From Silene conica (Eukaryota > Streptophyta > Magnoliopsida > Caryophyllales > Caryophyllaceae), in contig CM055312.2 of the NCBI GenBank assembly GCA_029255685.2, positions 28,180,203 through 28,244,202 on the forward strand: DNA of 64,000 nucleotides. Direction: 5' to 3'. This document shows positions 48,062 through 61,066 of the stretch, piece after piece. The notes below the pieces were generated by a model. It saw only the letters and a list, made by a program, of their open reading frames with translations, ran no database searches and was not told the origin of the DNA. Every line of letters begins with the position of its first letter. Position 1 is the stretch's first letter. The translations under genes were made by a program, and so were the position numbers.

Positions 48062-50665
48062 TGTTGGAGGTTGTGTCCTCGACAATAATGCGATCATATA
48101 TTTAAATCTCATCATACGAAACACAAATGAGAATATTATTCTTTTAAGTCGATTGATCAACATTTATCGATAATGATTGACTGTCTAGAGTTTGACATTA
48201 TCGTCGTATGATGGTGGTGATCAGTTGATCCCTTAACATCATATCTTTAGGGAATTCCATCTTAATTGATTATTTAATTAATCGTATAGGATACGGATCG
48301 ATTAATACCTTGAAATTAGAAATGATTTTGTTAGACATATATTACTGTAATGAGATTATAATAATATTTTGTCAAAGTGATAAAATTGTTTTATTACAAT
48401 TTAATTGTTTACGAAACAATTGAATCGGGAATGAAACAGTCGATTATAATTCAAATAGTTGTAATAAAAATTATGATAACACATTTTTAAAAGATATTAA
48501 TTATGAATTACTAATGGAATTATTTAAATGTAATGAATTTTTGAATTATGAATTTTAAAGAATTAAAATTGCATAAATGACAAATTGTCTCATGTGTTAT
48601 GTGACATGTTACATTTTTATACATTTGACAAAAATAAAATGGATTCCATTTTATGTATAATGGACCGTGTAAAGGGGACCATAGTGAGTGTTTTGATTAT
48701 CGTATTTTATTGTGTAAGCATGCAAACTTACACTTGGACAAAAAGGATAAATCATGCATTGACCAAAATTTGAAGAGCATGCATAGGCCTTTTTCTATGC
48801 ATGTGGCCGGCTCCTTCTACACACAATAAGAGGATTTTCCTCGTATTCTTCATTCATTCCTGATGTTCAAGTTATCACTCTAAAAATAGTTTTTAGAGAA
48901 AACAAAAATCATTTTCAAATAAGTAATAATATTAAGGGTAATATTATTAATATTATTTCTAGGTTACTTATTATCAATTTCTAGTAACAAATTGATTTTA
49001 GTTTTAAGTCGGGTCCTTGATACATACTTTTAGGAGACGGTTTTGTGTTAGGCCGTTTATATAAGGTATTTCGGTTTGTCCAAGACTCAATTAGTAGGTG
49101 ACTAATTGAGGATAAACCTTCTAATCCAATGTAAGGATAATTTTTCTTCTTATGTAATCGGTTTGCATGCATAAGATCCTTTTGAGTTTTATGACTAAAC
49201 TTAAATTAATAAACTCATATGTGATATGAGTTTCTAATCTGAAATTCGATTTCTATCAAGTGGTATCAGAGCATTACGGTTGTTGCATGCATAATCGGAT
49301 TCATTTTTCCGAGTTAAAATGAGTAACTAAATAAAATTTGAAATTTGTGTTTTATATGGATAAATCAAGAAATAAATTTGCATGTTAAAGTTTTTGATCT
49401 TAAAATGATTTTAGGTCACAAAAATAAATTAATGGATTTTTATTATTCATTTTATATATTTATTTGTATTTTGTTAAGTTTAATATGATTAAAACGACAT
49501 TTTAAGGGAAAAATAGTAAAACTTGATTTTTGGCCGTGATTTTTGAATATGTTCTCACGTGAATTTTTTATATGATGTATATAAAATTTCGTAACATATT
49601 AAGTTATTTTGCATGGATTATGAATTTTATGAGATAAATAGTCATAATATGAGATAAAATGGGTAAGCAAGGTTATATTTAGAATCTAACCATGAAAACT
49701 TTATGACAAGTCACATGCAATATTTACAGAGTGTATGTAAACTTCCAGATTTTTTAATATTATTTTTCATAATTAATGATTTTTAAAGTAAAAAACACAT
49801 TAATATTGACTAATTTCAACTTAAATAGTTAGATTTGGAATTCAGCCATGATAGTTTTACACAATGTCACATGCAATATTTAAAGAATGTATGTAAATTT
49901 TGAGATTTTTTATCTTGTAATGCATGATTTATGATTTTAATGGTTAAAATCGACTAAATAATGACTAATTGTGTTAAAAATAGTTAAAATTAATATTATG
50001 GCATAAAATTTTACCCATGGATGTAATATATGATATGAACATCAGATCCAAAATTTGGGAATTTAAAAGTTTTTGGTTTCATAATTTTTCGAATTCCGTA
50101 CAAAACCGTATCGTATATGGGTCGGACAAAAATGAAACCGTATATATGTTTTTTAACACGGTTTGAAGTTTTTGTTTAAAAAAAGGTTTAGAAAATTTTT
50201 TTAAAAGAAGTTTTCGTATAAAAAAAGATATTTACTACATAAAACGTGCGCCGGAAAATGTGAAAAAACAAATATACAAAGTGGATTTGAATGAAGGGAG
50301 TAATATTTTACATGCGTGTAATTACTTGATGCCAACTGCCAATATATCGTACCCTTAAGCAATTTTTAAATTGCTCAATCTATTATTGCAACCAACGAAC
50401 AAAATGACAAGTCACGAACCATTAAGTTATAGAACTACTTTAATGTTCAAATTTCGAAAGTGGATCAGAAACCGAAGCAGGGTAGAATAGGGCCTATAGG
50501 GGTGAGCATAACTATCGAATGCAGTTTTATAATACGGATACGATACGACATACAATTTTAATTATAAGGACAAAAACGAAACCGTATATACATTTTTTAA
50601 CACGGTTTGAAGTTTTTGTATAAAAAAAGTTTTTAAAAAAAATTTCTTTCAACTTCTAATGTTAA
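48062..50665 (+). mobile_element. Ty1/copia element, 5' LTR and leader only
   Basis: The LTR 48062-49258 starts TGTTGGAGGTTGTGTCCTCG and ends TTTCTATCA. The primer site TGGTATCAGAGC follows at 49261-49272. A long AT-rich leader runs to about 50665, where LINE 2 begins. No gag is reached. It resembles the element at 59795 in layout. The right part is outside the window or lost. Confidence 0.8.
49273..50665 (+). other. Copia leader, non-coding
   Basis: No gene. It contains two diverged direct copies of an AAACCGTATATA...AACACGGTTTGAAGTTTTTG stretch (about 50100-50200 and 50530-50640) and a possible MITE end (GAAGGGAGTA, near 50293). Confidence 0.6.
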
Positions 50666-50691
50666 TGTTCTTTCAACTTCTAGTGCTTTCT

Positions 50692-50734
50692 CTCTCTAGA
50701 AAATTCTAGAGAGCTTTTCTCTCCAAGTTGAGAG
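50692..50734 (+). other. Paired hairpins at the LINE 2 5' end
   Basis: CTCTCTAGAA (50692-50701) pairs with TTCTAGAGAG (50704-50713). CTCTC (50719-50723) pairs with GAGAG (50730-50734) around a 6-nt loop. The spacing matches LINE 1. Confidence 0.6.
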
Positions 50735-51239
50735 CTCAAGTGATCGTATTTAAAAAAAAACTAAAATCAAATACACTTTTCAACACTCATTATCAATTTT
50801 TTGACGATTCACTTACCTTTAATCTAGATTTATCAACTTAAAATCTCCTAAATCTAATTATTATCTCTGTAGTATGATTTTGATTGGGTAGTTAGTTCAT
50901 CATTTGTTCTGATACCATCTTATTGGGTGGTTATTTTTCCGAAGCTTCAATGTCAGAGAATAGGTTTTTGGGAACTACATTTTGGGGCTCTGCAAATTCC
51001 AATTGTTGCACGCTTTGTCTTAACTACACGCACTAAACTGTAATCATTATGGTTTATGTGGTTGATTGGGTTGCCCAATTAACGTGAGCTGCTTTTTTAG
51101 GGTTTTTAGGTAATGCAATTGGGGATGGCCTTTAGGGTTCCCGAGTGTCTTTACTATTTATACGCATTTGTAGTAAAGGTTTTCAGTCCATTCCACATCA
51201 ATTGTTCCTCTCTTAACTTTTCTCCTTCAATTTCTTGTA

Positions 51240-52698
51240 ATGGACTTTGAACATCAATTCGGGCGTTTCATAGGAAATAGTAATGGGAATGTTAATCAAG
51301 GGGAGGAAAGGGGACAACCGGCTGTTGATCTTAACAATCAACAACATACTTTTCATCAACAAGATCAACATGGGTCTCCTAATGAGGGTTTTGATCCAAG
51401 AAATCCTATGCATGTCAATGCATGGCGCTTCCCCCGTACTGGGGGAGTTGTGAATATTGATCCACGTACTTTGGGGAAATCAAGGGAGTTCTGGGGTCAA
51501 TGTTTAATCGGATTTCTGGTCGATTATCGCATTTTTGAAGCTGCAAAAGTCAGTAGTATCATAAGGAGGAAGTGGGATACCAAGGGGAGGATCACTGTTT
51601 TCTCTATGGGGGAACTCTACATCCTCCACTGTGATGACTATGAGGATGCTGAAGAGTTGTTACGAAGGAGTACAGCTACACTTGATGGTGCAATCATGGT
51701 CTTTGCCAAGTGGTACCCTGATACGGTACCTCGTACTATACGGTTCCCATATGCTGAAATGTGGGTACGGATCTGTGGATTGCCTTTTGAGTTGTTATCT
51801 GTGCATGTGGGGCATGTGGTGGGCAATCTATTGAGTGAGCAATTCCGTGTTGAGGAGTTTGATTTCGTACCTAAGAATGATTATCTTAGGATACGTGCGT
51901 GTGTTAAACTTAATGAACCTCTGGTCCCAGGTTTCTTTTTGGCATTATCTGATGGCAATCTCTTGTGGATTCAATTCCGTTATGAAGAAGTTTTCTAGAA
52001 CTGCGTTCAATGTGGCAAGATTGGCCATAGAGCCACGCAGTGCAAAGATAGTATCCTTTCGGTGGTTGCCAATATAAAGACCATGCTAGAGAAAACATCT
52101 GAGAGAGGGTTTGTTATCTTTCAGACTGAAACAAGCCATACAATGTTTAATTTGATCTAAGGGCTACTCCATCTACTACTAAATTCACTTCTTCCAAACT
52201 ATCCATGGGTTCGGCAATAAAAAGGCGAAATCGCAGATTGGTGGAGAAGGAAGAGGAGAGGTTGGTAGACTTTGATATAGACAACACACCTGCTGGAAGA
52301 GTTCATCCTGGGATGCGGTTTACTGTAACTGCCCAACCTTTTGCTAGAGCTGTGATTTTTCAAACTGGAACGGGGCTTATGTCAGCTGATGGAGGGGGGT
52401 GGTTTAGGTAATAGTGGAGCTGCGCAGACTGGAGAATAAGGAGGGTCCAGGAATGTTGTTCAGGGGCTTAGTACTGTATAGAGGCCTGGTTTAGGGGGGT
52501 GGCTAGGTGAGGAACATGATAGTGATGAGTTTCATTCTGTCAATGAGGAGTTTGCAAATCATGGAAATGGTAATGTGCAGGCGATGGCGGTTGATCAAGG
52601 CCTTGGTATGGATCCTTTTGTTGCTTTTATGAGAGATTATGGGGGTTCAGATGTTTATGACAGGGATTTCCAGATTCAGGGCAATATTGTTGGGCGTG
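51240..52698 (+). pseudogene. LINE 2 ORF1 (pseudogene, 5' part)
   Basis: Starts MDFEHQFGRFIGN, and the DUF4283-type region is about 85-90% like LINE 1 by eye. An in-frame TAG at 51996-51998 lies just before the zinc knuckle (NCVQCGKIGHRATQC), where LINE 1 has a Lys codon. A one-base deletion near 52153 and further frame changes around 52400 follow. The knuckle itself is preserved after the stop. Cut at 52698 by the Tekay-like insertion. Confidence 0.9.
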
Positions 52699-55018
52699 TG
52701 TAATACCTCAAAAATCTAGACTCGATAATTAAAGTTTATTTGTTTGTGTCGATAGTTAAGTCTATTTGTTAAGTAATGAATCAAGTTATGTGATTAGGTT
52801 GTTATGAGGGTTCGAACCCTAGACCTCTAGCTCTATGATTATGTCGTGGTGGGGATCGATCCCTAGACCTTGTGCGCGTGGCTTGGGCCTCGTAGTGCGT
52901 GCCACAACCCCAAGCCCACGGCTGTTTTGAGAACAACTCCACAAAACCCTACTAGGAGACCATACTACCGTCACCTTTTAACACCTTCCATAAACCCTAA
53001 ACTTACCCTAATCCTCATTCCAACACCCCATACCCACAGCCGTCACAACATAGATTAAAGAGGCAGTAATCACGGTGACGCTAAGGCAAGCTTAAGGTGG
53101 TCGAAACGTCGGAGATATAGGTATGCTAAACACACGTTAACACTGTTCTGTTTTCTTTTCGTGTCTGTTTCTTCTTCAGTAAGTTTGGGTCGTGTTTTGT
53201 GGTTTTTACGTTTAATTCTTTCGAGTAAGTTAATCAAGGGGGGTGTGGGTGTCGTGTTTAGGGTTTGTCGTGGTTGTGTCAGCCACCGTACTGTGCCAGG
53301 GAAGGCGGTTTTGTGGTGTCAGTCATGGGGTTCCTCTGTTCGTGTTAAACCCGAGTCTGACCAACGACCTTTCTATCAAATTCGACAGTCCTTCTCTTAT
53401 GGGTCTTTGAGGTGGTTTTGATAAGGGAACAGGTGGTGGTCAGGGAAGGGTTATGGCGGTTGGGAGGGTGGTCCTAGGTGGCGAAAACAAGGTCGATTAG
53501 GATGGTTCGTTTGTGGTTTCGTTCTGGGCTCTTTACTTTGTTTCTGGTCTGGTTGTTTGGGGGTGGCACCACCGCTGACTCGGGGGAGGTCGATGCGGTG
53601 GTACCACCATGTTTAAGGTGTCTGGTGGCAGAAGGGTGTTTGGGTAGCTGTCACGGTGTTGTTAAGGGGCGTACAGGGTTGTCGATTGGAGTCTGTTTCA
53701 GGGGAGTTTTGGAACGATAAGCGCAGGTCAGGCCTGAGTTTAGAGGCCTGGTCTGACTCGCCGGCGGACGACGACGGGGTTCATGGTGTCGTAGGGGTGG
53801 AGCGTTGCCGGTGGTGTTGGGATGTGGTGGTGGTTGGTGTTCGAAGGGGCTGTGGTTGGTGGTGCGAGGGGCTGAAGTCACGGGTCATGTATTCGGGTGT
53901 TGGGGCTGTTTTGCGATATTTTTATTACTATTATTATTTTGTTATTATTATTATTATTATTACTTATTATTACTACTTATTATTATCTATCATTATTATC
54001 TATTTTACTAAGGTGAGTGTTGTTAATTTTATTAGTGTTGTAATTAATACTATATTATCTCGTTATGGTTCTGGGTCGTACTATTTAAAGATGCGAGTCG
54101 GGAAATTATTAAGTCGGGATATATATATATATATGTTATTATATTTGGAAAGTTTCTATAATTGGAAAGTTTCTATTTTTGGAAACTTTCCACTTAGGGA
54201 AGGTTTCTATTTATAGTAGGTGTGGTTGTCAAGGGGGTTCGGGAAGATTATTAATTCGTTACGTATACCTGTTTAGGTAGCGAGTTTCGCGTGGAACATT
54301 TCTAAATAAGCCTCGGATTTATCTGCATTTCCTGCTATTTCAGGTAGGGGAAATACTTGTATTTAAAGATGAGTAATTTGATGTTATTGGTGTTAACCAT
54401 GTTTGTTTTATAATATCATATGATCATTATATTGGGCTATTTATTTATATAATTCTGAGATACGCTACGAGGTAATGAGATAATGGGTCTTGTGATTGTT
54501 GCGGAGATAATGGGTCTTATGATTGGTGCGGAGATGATGGGTCTTGTGATCGGTGCGGAGTTAATGGGTCTTGTGATTGGTGTGGAGAATAATGGGTCTT
54601 GTGATTCGGAGCGGAGATGATCAACTTTCTATTTATAGTAATGTGGTTGTTTATAGTTTTCCTCTACTCAACCTCGTGGTTGACCCTGTGTATTCGTGAT
54701 CACCTGTGATGAACCAATTTATTGGGGAGCAGATTGACAGGTGTTGAGACTATGGGAGCAAAGGGAAGGGAGAAGCTTGGATCCGGACCTGCCTAGAGTC
54801 TAGATCACCATAGTAGTTGTCTTATGAGTTGTACTTTTGTTTTCACCAAGACAGTTTTATATTTCAGTTGTATGAACTCGATCTTTGAGATAACTTTATA
54901 TATTTAAAGTACTGGTTTTCTTTCCTTTGTATCTACTGCCTCGGGAAACTGAGACGGTAACACCCTTATTTATCTGGGGAGTCCTAGTACAGGCCCTTAA
55001 ATAAATGGGGGTGTTACA
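52699..55018 (+). repeat. 5' LTR of element B
   Basis: 2320 bp, TGTAATACC...GGTGTTACA. It carries a 27-bp minisatellite (54474-54625) with GCGGAG...TGGGTCTTGTGAT units, and T/TTA-rich sequence near 53920-54010. The last 400 bp or so are close to element A; the first 1.5 kb are not. Confidence 0.92.
54474..54625. repeat. 27-bp minisatellite in LTR of B
   Basis: GCGGAG-type units start at about 54474, 54501, 54528, 54555 and 54582, then 54611. This is the same period as the array in element A and the same relative place in the LTR, but with mostly different unit sequence. Confidence 0.85.
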
Positions 55019-55569
55019 AAGTGGTATCAGAGCGAACGATCCTCAGGCCTAACCTAATGAACCCAATGAATGTGGGAGAGTCTAAATAAAATGAACCCCG
55101 GGATAGGACTGTTAGGAGCACACTAAAGGAAAAGTATGAGTCTGGGGCCCCTCACACCGAACCATTGACCCTCTCAGTTTTACCCGGGAACCCAGAGTGC
55201 ATATACGAGAGAAAAAGGGTAGATTAGGAGGTGGTGGAAGTGATAGCATACTGTGATAAGTATGTTATGAGAACTCTTAGTATATGTGACTGTTTGGAAA
55301 AGCCGGGAGGGGCATGTGCATGAAAGAATTTTAATTGTTTGAATAAAGAGGTGTATATTAATATGAATATGTGAAGTGATTTGAAGCATGTCAGTAATTC
55401 TTCTTTCATCATGTCTAGTGATATGCGGTTATGTGATCCCAAGCCATGTTACAGTTATATGTTATTCAATCTGATAGTTAATGATAGACTTTATTGTTTA
55501 GGGATTTTAGCCCTAACCCAAATGGGTGCCCACATGCGTCGTGACTCATTTCTTTTCTTGTGTTATAGT

Positions 55570-58500
55570 ATGCCTCCGCGAAGGGACAATGTCGCTAACA
55601 TCACACGAGAAGAATTGGACAGTTTGATAGCTGAAAATGAGGCCCTAAAGGCCAAACGCATGGACTCCGCAAAAATGAGCACAATCATCGCGAGGCATCA
55701 CCCTACCCAATTCACTGGGGAGGGGGAACCTCATCTGCTGGGAGCTTGGTGCCGGGAATTCAGTAACCTATTCGAGTTGGTGGATTGCCCTGAAGAATTG
55801 AGGGTTGACCAAGCAGCCCACTATCTGAGGGGTTTGGTTGGAGACTGGTCGACCGGGAACAAGGGAGAGATCCGAGAGGCAGCTCGAGAGGATGGGACCG
55901 ACTTTGTTACTTGGATTGCATTCAAAAAGATCTTGTATGAGGTGTTTCTACCAGAATTACAGAAAAGCAAGCTAAGGGAGGAGTTTGATACATTCAGGAT
56001 GACGGAAGACATGACAGTAGAGGCTTACTATAGGAAATTTATCCAACTGGTGAGCTATGTAGGGGACATGGGATTTGATGATGCCATGCTAGCAATGAAG
56101 TTTGAGAGGGGGTTATCAATCACCATCAAGAAGAGACTGATTACAGCTCCGCCCACCACAGTCCGGGACATCTACTTAAGGACTGGGGCGGCGGAGAGGC
56201 TTTCAGAGATGATCAAAGAGGACAAGAAGTCCAAGTCTGAAAAGAGGAAGGCTGAAGCGGTAACTGAGAGTTCAGGGTCGAAAAAGCAAAGCACTAACAA
56301 GTTCAGTGGGTATTTCAGTAACAATGCCTCAGGAGGTGTGAGGAACCAAAGTGGGGGCAACTTCAGGAATGGGGGTTCTGGCAGTGGTTCAGTGGGAATA
56401 GTCTGTTTCGGCTGTGAAAAGACGGGGCACAAGCAGGCAGTATGTCGCTGTTCTGGAGGGAATCAGTCCGGGGGTTATCGCACGCCTACATTCGGATATC
56501 AGGGATCCCGCACTCAGTCCTATGGTAGCAGTGGCTATCGCACACCCACGACAAACTATGGTGGGGGTGCGAAATCTGGAGGGAGCAGCAATTATCAAAA
56601 GAACTATAACAACTATCAAAACCGCTCGTACCAGAATCAATACCATGGGAATGGAAGCAATCAGAAGACTGGAGCAGAAGGGAACCAGCAGGCTGGGACA
56701 TCTAGTGCCAGTCAGAGTGGGGTCAAATCCAGTGGCAAGCTCTTACCCATGGGAAAGCAGGCAGCTAAGGAGGATGCTCATGTGGTAACCGGTACTTTTC
56801 TTGTAAACTCCGGACCTACTTTCGTACTTTTCGATTCCGGTGCGACCCATTCTTTTGTGTCTAGAGAACATGTTGGGGTTTTGGGGCTTGAGAGGTTTGA
56901 GTGGGTCGCGGACTCCGTGACCATACCTTCAGGGGAGTCAATCACCTGTAATAGAGTTTATCGAAGTGTACCCATCAAAATCGGGGAAGCAATTTTCTAT
57001 TGTGACCTCATAGAGTTTCCGCTGGGGGGTTTTGAAGTAATCCTAGGAATGGACTGGCTGGGGAAGTATAGGGCTTTTATCGACTGTCATCAAAAGAAGA
57101 TTTCCTTGAGGGGACCTAAAGGAGTGAGGGTATCTTACAAGGGATATCGGGTCAAACCAAAAATCAAGTTCATTTCCGTTAATACTCTTAAGTCTGGCTT
57201 AAGGAAGGGAGAGAGTCTGATCTTATGCCAAATGTGGAATTGTGAGGCTGAGACTCCTAAGACTAGTGAGATACCTGTGGTGCGGGAATTTGAGGGAGTA
57301 TTCAGGGATGACGTTCCTGGATTACCGCCAAGGAGGGAAGTGGAATTTTCCACTGACCTAAAACCAGGGGCGGGGCCAATCTCTAAATCACCGTACCATA
57401 TGGGACCAAAGGAGATGGAGGAATTGAAGAAGCAGTTGGATGAGTTAGCTGAGAAAGGATTCATTCGACCCAGTGTGTCACCCTGGGGAGCACCTGTACT
57501 ATTTGTGAAGAAGAAGGATGGGAGTTTGAGACTTTGTGTTGACTACCGAGAGCTGAATAATGTGACCATCAAGAACCGTTATCCTCTGCCAAGAATTGAC
57601 GACTTGTTCGATAAGTTAAGTGGAGCTGGGGTTTTCTCCAAGATTGATTTGAGATCCGGATACCACCAGTTGAGAATAAAAGATGAAGATATTCCCAAGA
57701 CCGCTTTCAGGACGAGGTATGGCCACTACGAATTTGTGGTTATGCCATTTGGGTTGACTAACGCTCCAGCTGTGTTTATGGATTTGATGAACCGAGTCTT
57801 TAGCCCGTATCTGGATAAGTTCGTGGTGGTATTTATCGATGATATCCTAGTATATTCCAAGAATGCAGAAGAGCACGAGGATCATCTGAGGAGAGTACTT
57901 CAGACCTTGGAGGAGCATAAGCTCAATGCTAAGTTGAGCAAATGTGAGTTCTGGTTGGAGAAAGTCGCATTTCTTTGGCATGTAATTTCCAAGGAGGGGG
58001 TATCTGTCGACCCTAGTAAGATCGAGGCTGTGACTAAATGGCAAAGTCCGAAGAATGTGAGTGAGATTCGAAGCTTCCTGGGATTGGCTGCATATTATCG
58101 GAGATTCGTCAAAGATTTTTCAAAGTTGGCAAAGCCGTTAACATCGTTGATGAGGAAGGAGAACCGTTTCATCTGGGATGAGAGTTGTGAGAAGGCATTC
58201 CTGACCCTTAAGGAACGTCTGACAACAGCTCCTATCCTTGCTTTGCCAGTTGGGAGTGATAATTTCGAAGTTTATACTGACGCTTCGAAGCATGGGTTGG
58301 GTTGTGTGCTAATGCAGAATGGGAGAGTGATAGCATATGCTTCTCGCCAGTTGAAGACCTACGAAGAGAATTATCCGACTCATGATATGGAATTGGGCGC
58401 AGTCGTATTTGCACTTAAATTGTGGCGCCATTATCTTTATGGAGCCACTTTTAAGGTGTTTTCTGATCATAAGAGTCTGAAGTATATCTACACCCATAGA

Positions 58501-59794
58501 GAGTTGAACATGAGACAGAGGAGGTGGATAGAGTTGATTGGAGACTATGATATGCATATTGTCTACCACGAGGGCAAGGCGAATGTGGTAGCTGACGCCC
58601 TAAGTAGGAAATCTGTACATGCTTTGAGTTGTGCCAGGTCGAGAGTGAGGTTGCATGGTGAACTAAGGGAGATGTGAATTTTCATGATCCGGAAAGGGGA
58701 TGCTCTTAGTGACTTGACAGTGGAGCCTGAGTTGTATGGTGAGATTCGAGAGTTGCAAAGTACTGATGCGAGAATCCAGAAGTGGCGCAGGATGGTGGAG
58801 AGTGAGGATGGAGAAACTGCATCCAAGTTCAGTATTCATACCGACGGTAGTTTGAGGTTCAGTGGGCGATGGTGTGTTCCGGATGTAGAGGAGCTAAAGA
58901 AGAAGATCCTGACTGAAGCTCATGCTACTCCATATTCCGTCACCCAGGGGGTGATAAGCTGTATAAAGACCTTAAGAAGACGTTCTGGTGGCCTAACATG
59001 AAGAAGGAAGTCGCTGAGTTTGTTTCCAGGTGCTTGACATGTCAGAGAGTGAAAGGAGAGCATAAGAGACCTCAGGGGAAAGTTCAACCTTTGGATGTGC
59101 CAGAGTGGAAGTAGGAGAACATTTCGATGGATTTTATCGTGGGGTTGCCTCGGACTCAGAGGAGCAACAACATGATTTGGGTGATTGTGGATCGTTTGAC
59201 TAAGTCTGCTCACTTTTTTCCGATGAAAGATACCTGGAGTAAAGCTGAGTTGGCTAAGTCATATGTGCAGAATGTGGTCAAATTGCATGGTGTACCCAAG
59301 GACATTGTTTCCGATCGAGACTCGAGGTTCATATCTAGATTTTGGCAGGAGTTGCAGACAGCTTTGGGTACCCAATTGAAGATGAGTACTGCTTTTCATC
59401 CAGCTACTAACGGTCAGACTGAGAGAACGATTCAGACCCTAGAGGATATGTTGCGAGCATGTGTACTCGAGTTTGGAGGATCTTGGGAGGATCGACTGGG
59501 ATTGATAGAGTTTTCTTATAACAACAGCTATCATGCCAGTATAGGGATGGCCCCTTTTGAGGCTTTGTACGGGAGGAAGTGTCGGAGCCCTGTATGTTGG
59601 GATGATCGAGCCGATGTTGTAGCTTTAGGGCTAGACATGATCCAGGAGATGGTGGAACAGGTTCAGATTATTCGACAGAAAATGAAGGCCGCCCAGGATA
59701 GACAGAAGAGCAACGCAGATCTGAAGAGGAACGATATCTCGTTTGATGTAGGAGAGAAGGTGTTGCTGAAAGTGTCTCCAATGAAGGGTGTGAT
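55570..59794 (+). pseudogene. gag-pol region of element B (Tekay-like), broken and cut
   Basis: Gag starts [11 protein letters not shown] at 55570. A longer open frame reaches back to 55381 but starts inside the leader. The CCHC knuckle [14 protein letters not shown] lies at about 56404-56445, the protease DSGATHSF at about 56835, the reverse transcriptase IDD box at about 57835, RNase H YTDAS at about 58275 and the integrase core at about 59127-59500. The C-terminal chromodomain-like tail seen in element A is missing here because a copia element lies at 59795. The visible part contains about three breaks. Confidence 0.92.
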
Positions 59795-61052
59795 TGTTCG
59801 GAAATGTGTCCTCAACAATAGTGCGATCACGTAATTAAATCTCATGACGAGAATGCGCAAGGGATGATACAAATTATATTAGTCAACTGACCAACATTAA
59901 TCGGTAATGATTGGCTAGCTAGAGTTTGACATTACTGTCGTATGACGGTGGTGGTCAGTTGATCCCTTTAGGTCACACCTATAGGACAATTCCCTAAATT
60001 GATAAAGTGATCAAATGTATATTGATACGATTTGATCATATTCCTTAAAACTTATATATTGAAAATATTAGAGGTAAAATCTTAATGTAAGATTTATATT
60101 TGAAATTGAAACGTATCAATTGTCAATTGTTAAACGATATTTATGAAATATCGTAATTAGAATGAATCGGGTTGTATATTATTACAAGTATTATAAATCG
60201 TAATGACGATTATTGAAATGACCATTTTATACATTAGTGATTATGAATTACTAGCCAATTTGTTAAATATGATTTTATTAATTTACAAATGATATTTATT
60301 TAATAAATATGCATTTTAAATTAAAAACAATTGTTACTTATTATATTGTGACATAGTGTATGTCACACTTATACAATTGTACAAAATTGACATACATAAA
60401 ATGGTTGTCCATTTTATGTTTAGTGGTACCGGTTTTTTGTGTGGGGATTTAGAGAAGTGTTGGGTGTTATTTAATAACCCCAACATTGTGATTAAAGATG
60501 TTTTTGCTTTAATCAACCTAGAGTCACCCTAAGTGTTTTGGTAAGACAAAAAGCACTCTTTGGTGCTTCCCCATGTGAACCTCACGGCAAGCACACCAAA
60601 TCAACCATAAAAATGTGAATTGTTCACTAGGCAATTCATTCTAATACTTTGCCATTTTTTCTAGTGATAGAAAAACCAAGAAAACCTCTAAAATTATTAT
60701 ATGATAATATCAATATATATTTTACTATAAGTGATAGTAATAAGTTTATTATTCAAATTAGATTAAGATAATAAACTAAGTTTAAGGAAAAAACCGATTT
60801 TGTAACTAGCTTGTTCAAGTCTCGGTTATTTGAGGGGTTGTCTTGGTGCATCCAAAAGAGGTATTCTTATTTGGGTACTCGGAGGATCATCCTTGCTATA
60901 TTCTTGGACCGTGTGTAAGGGTTCAATATCTCCTTATTTCCGCATTTTTAGCATGCATAAGATCACTAATAATATGTTAATTAAAGGGTTAATTAAATGA
61001 TTATGTTAGTATGACTAAAGATTAGTTTATGAGTAACTAATAAAACCCAACA
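59795..61052 (+). repeat. 5' LTR of the right-hand copia element
   Basis: 1258 bp. It shares long blocks with the LTRs at 44289-45538, 48062-49258, 42021-44031 and 46564-47139, notably GTCGTATGACGGTGGTGGTC near 59937-59956. Confidence 0.88.
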
Positions 61053-61066
61053 ATTGGTATCAGAGA

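Larger units (their letters stand above)
50665..52698 (+). mobile_element. LINE 2, plant L1-type, 5' part
   Basis: Close relative of LINE 1. It has a 5' end with paired hairpins (50692-50734), a 5' UTR and ORF1 from 51240. It is interrupted at 52698 by a Tekay-like element, in the part matching LINE 1 position about 29700. The remainder should lie beyond 64000. The precise 5' border is blurred by a tandem TCTTTCAACTTCTA repeat (50645 and 50669). Confidence 0.85.
52699..59794 (+). mobile_element. Tekay-like Ty3 retrotransposon B, 5' LTR to integrase, broken
   Basis: Inserted in LINE 2 ORF1 (the left 5-mer GCGTG should recur beyond the window). The parts are 5' LTR 52699-55018, primer site TGGTATCAGAGCGAACGA (55022-55039), leader, gag with knuckle, protease, reverse transcriptase, RNase H and integrase. 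A copia element cuts it at 59795. The proteins closely match element A, yet the first half of the LTR is quite different. About three breaks occur in the visible coding part. Age cannot be set because the second LTR is not visible. Confidence 0.92.

Noticed and set aside
53161-54216. Several G/T-rich frames up to 186 codons
   Set aside because: They lie in the LTR of element B and depend on GT-rich and TTA-repeat composition.
55381-55569. Upstream start for gag of element B at 55381
   Set aside because: The extension is leader sequence also present in element A; MPPRRDN at 55570 is the conserved start.
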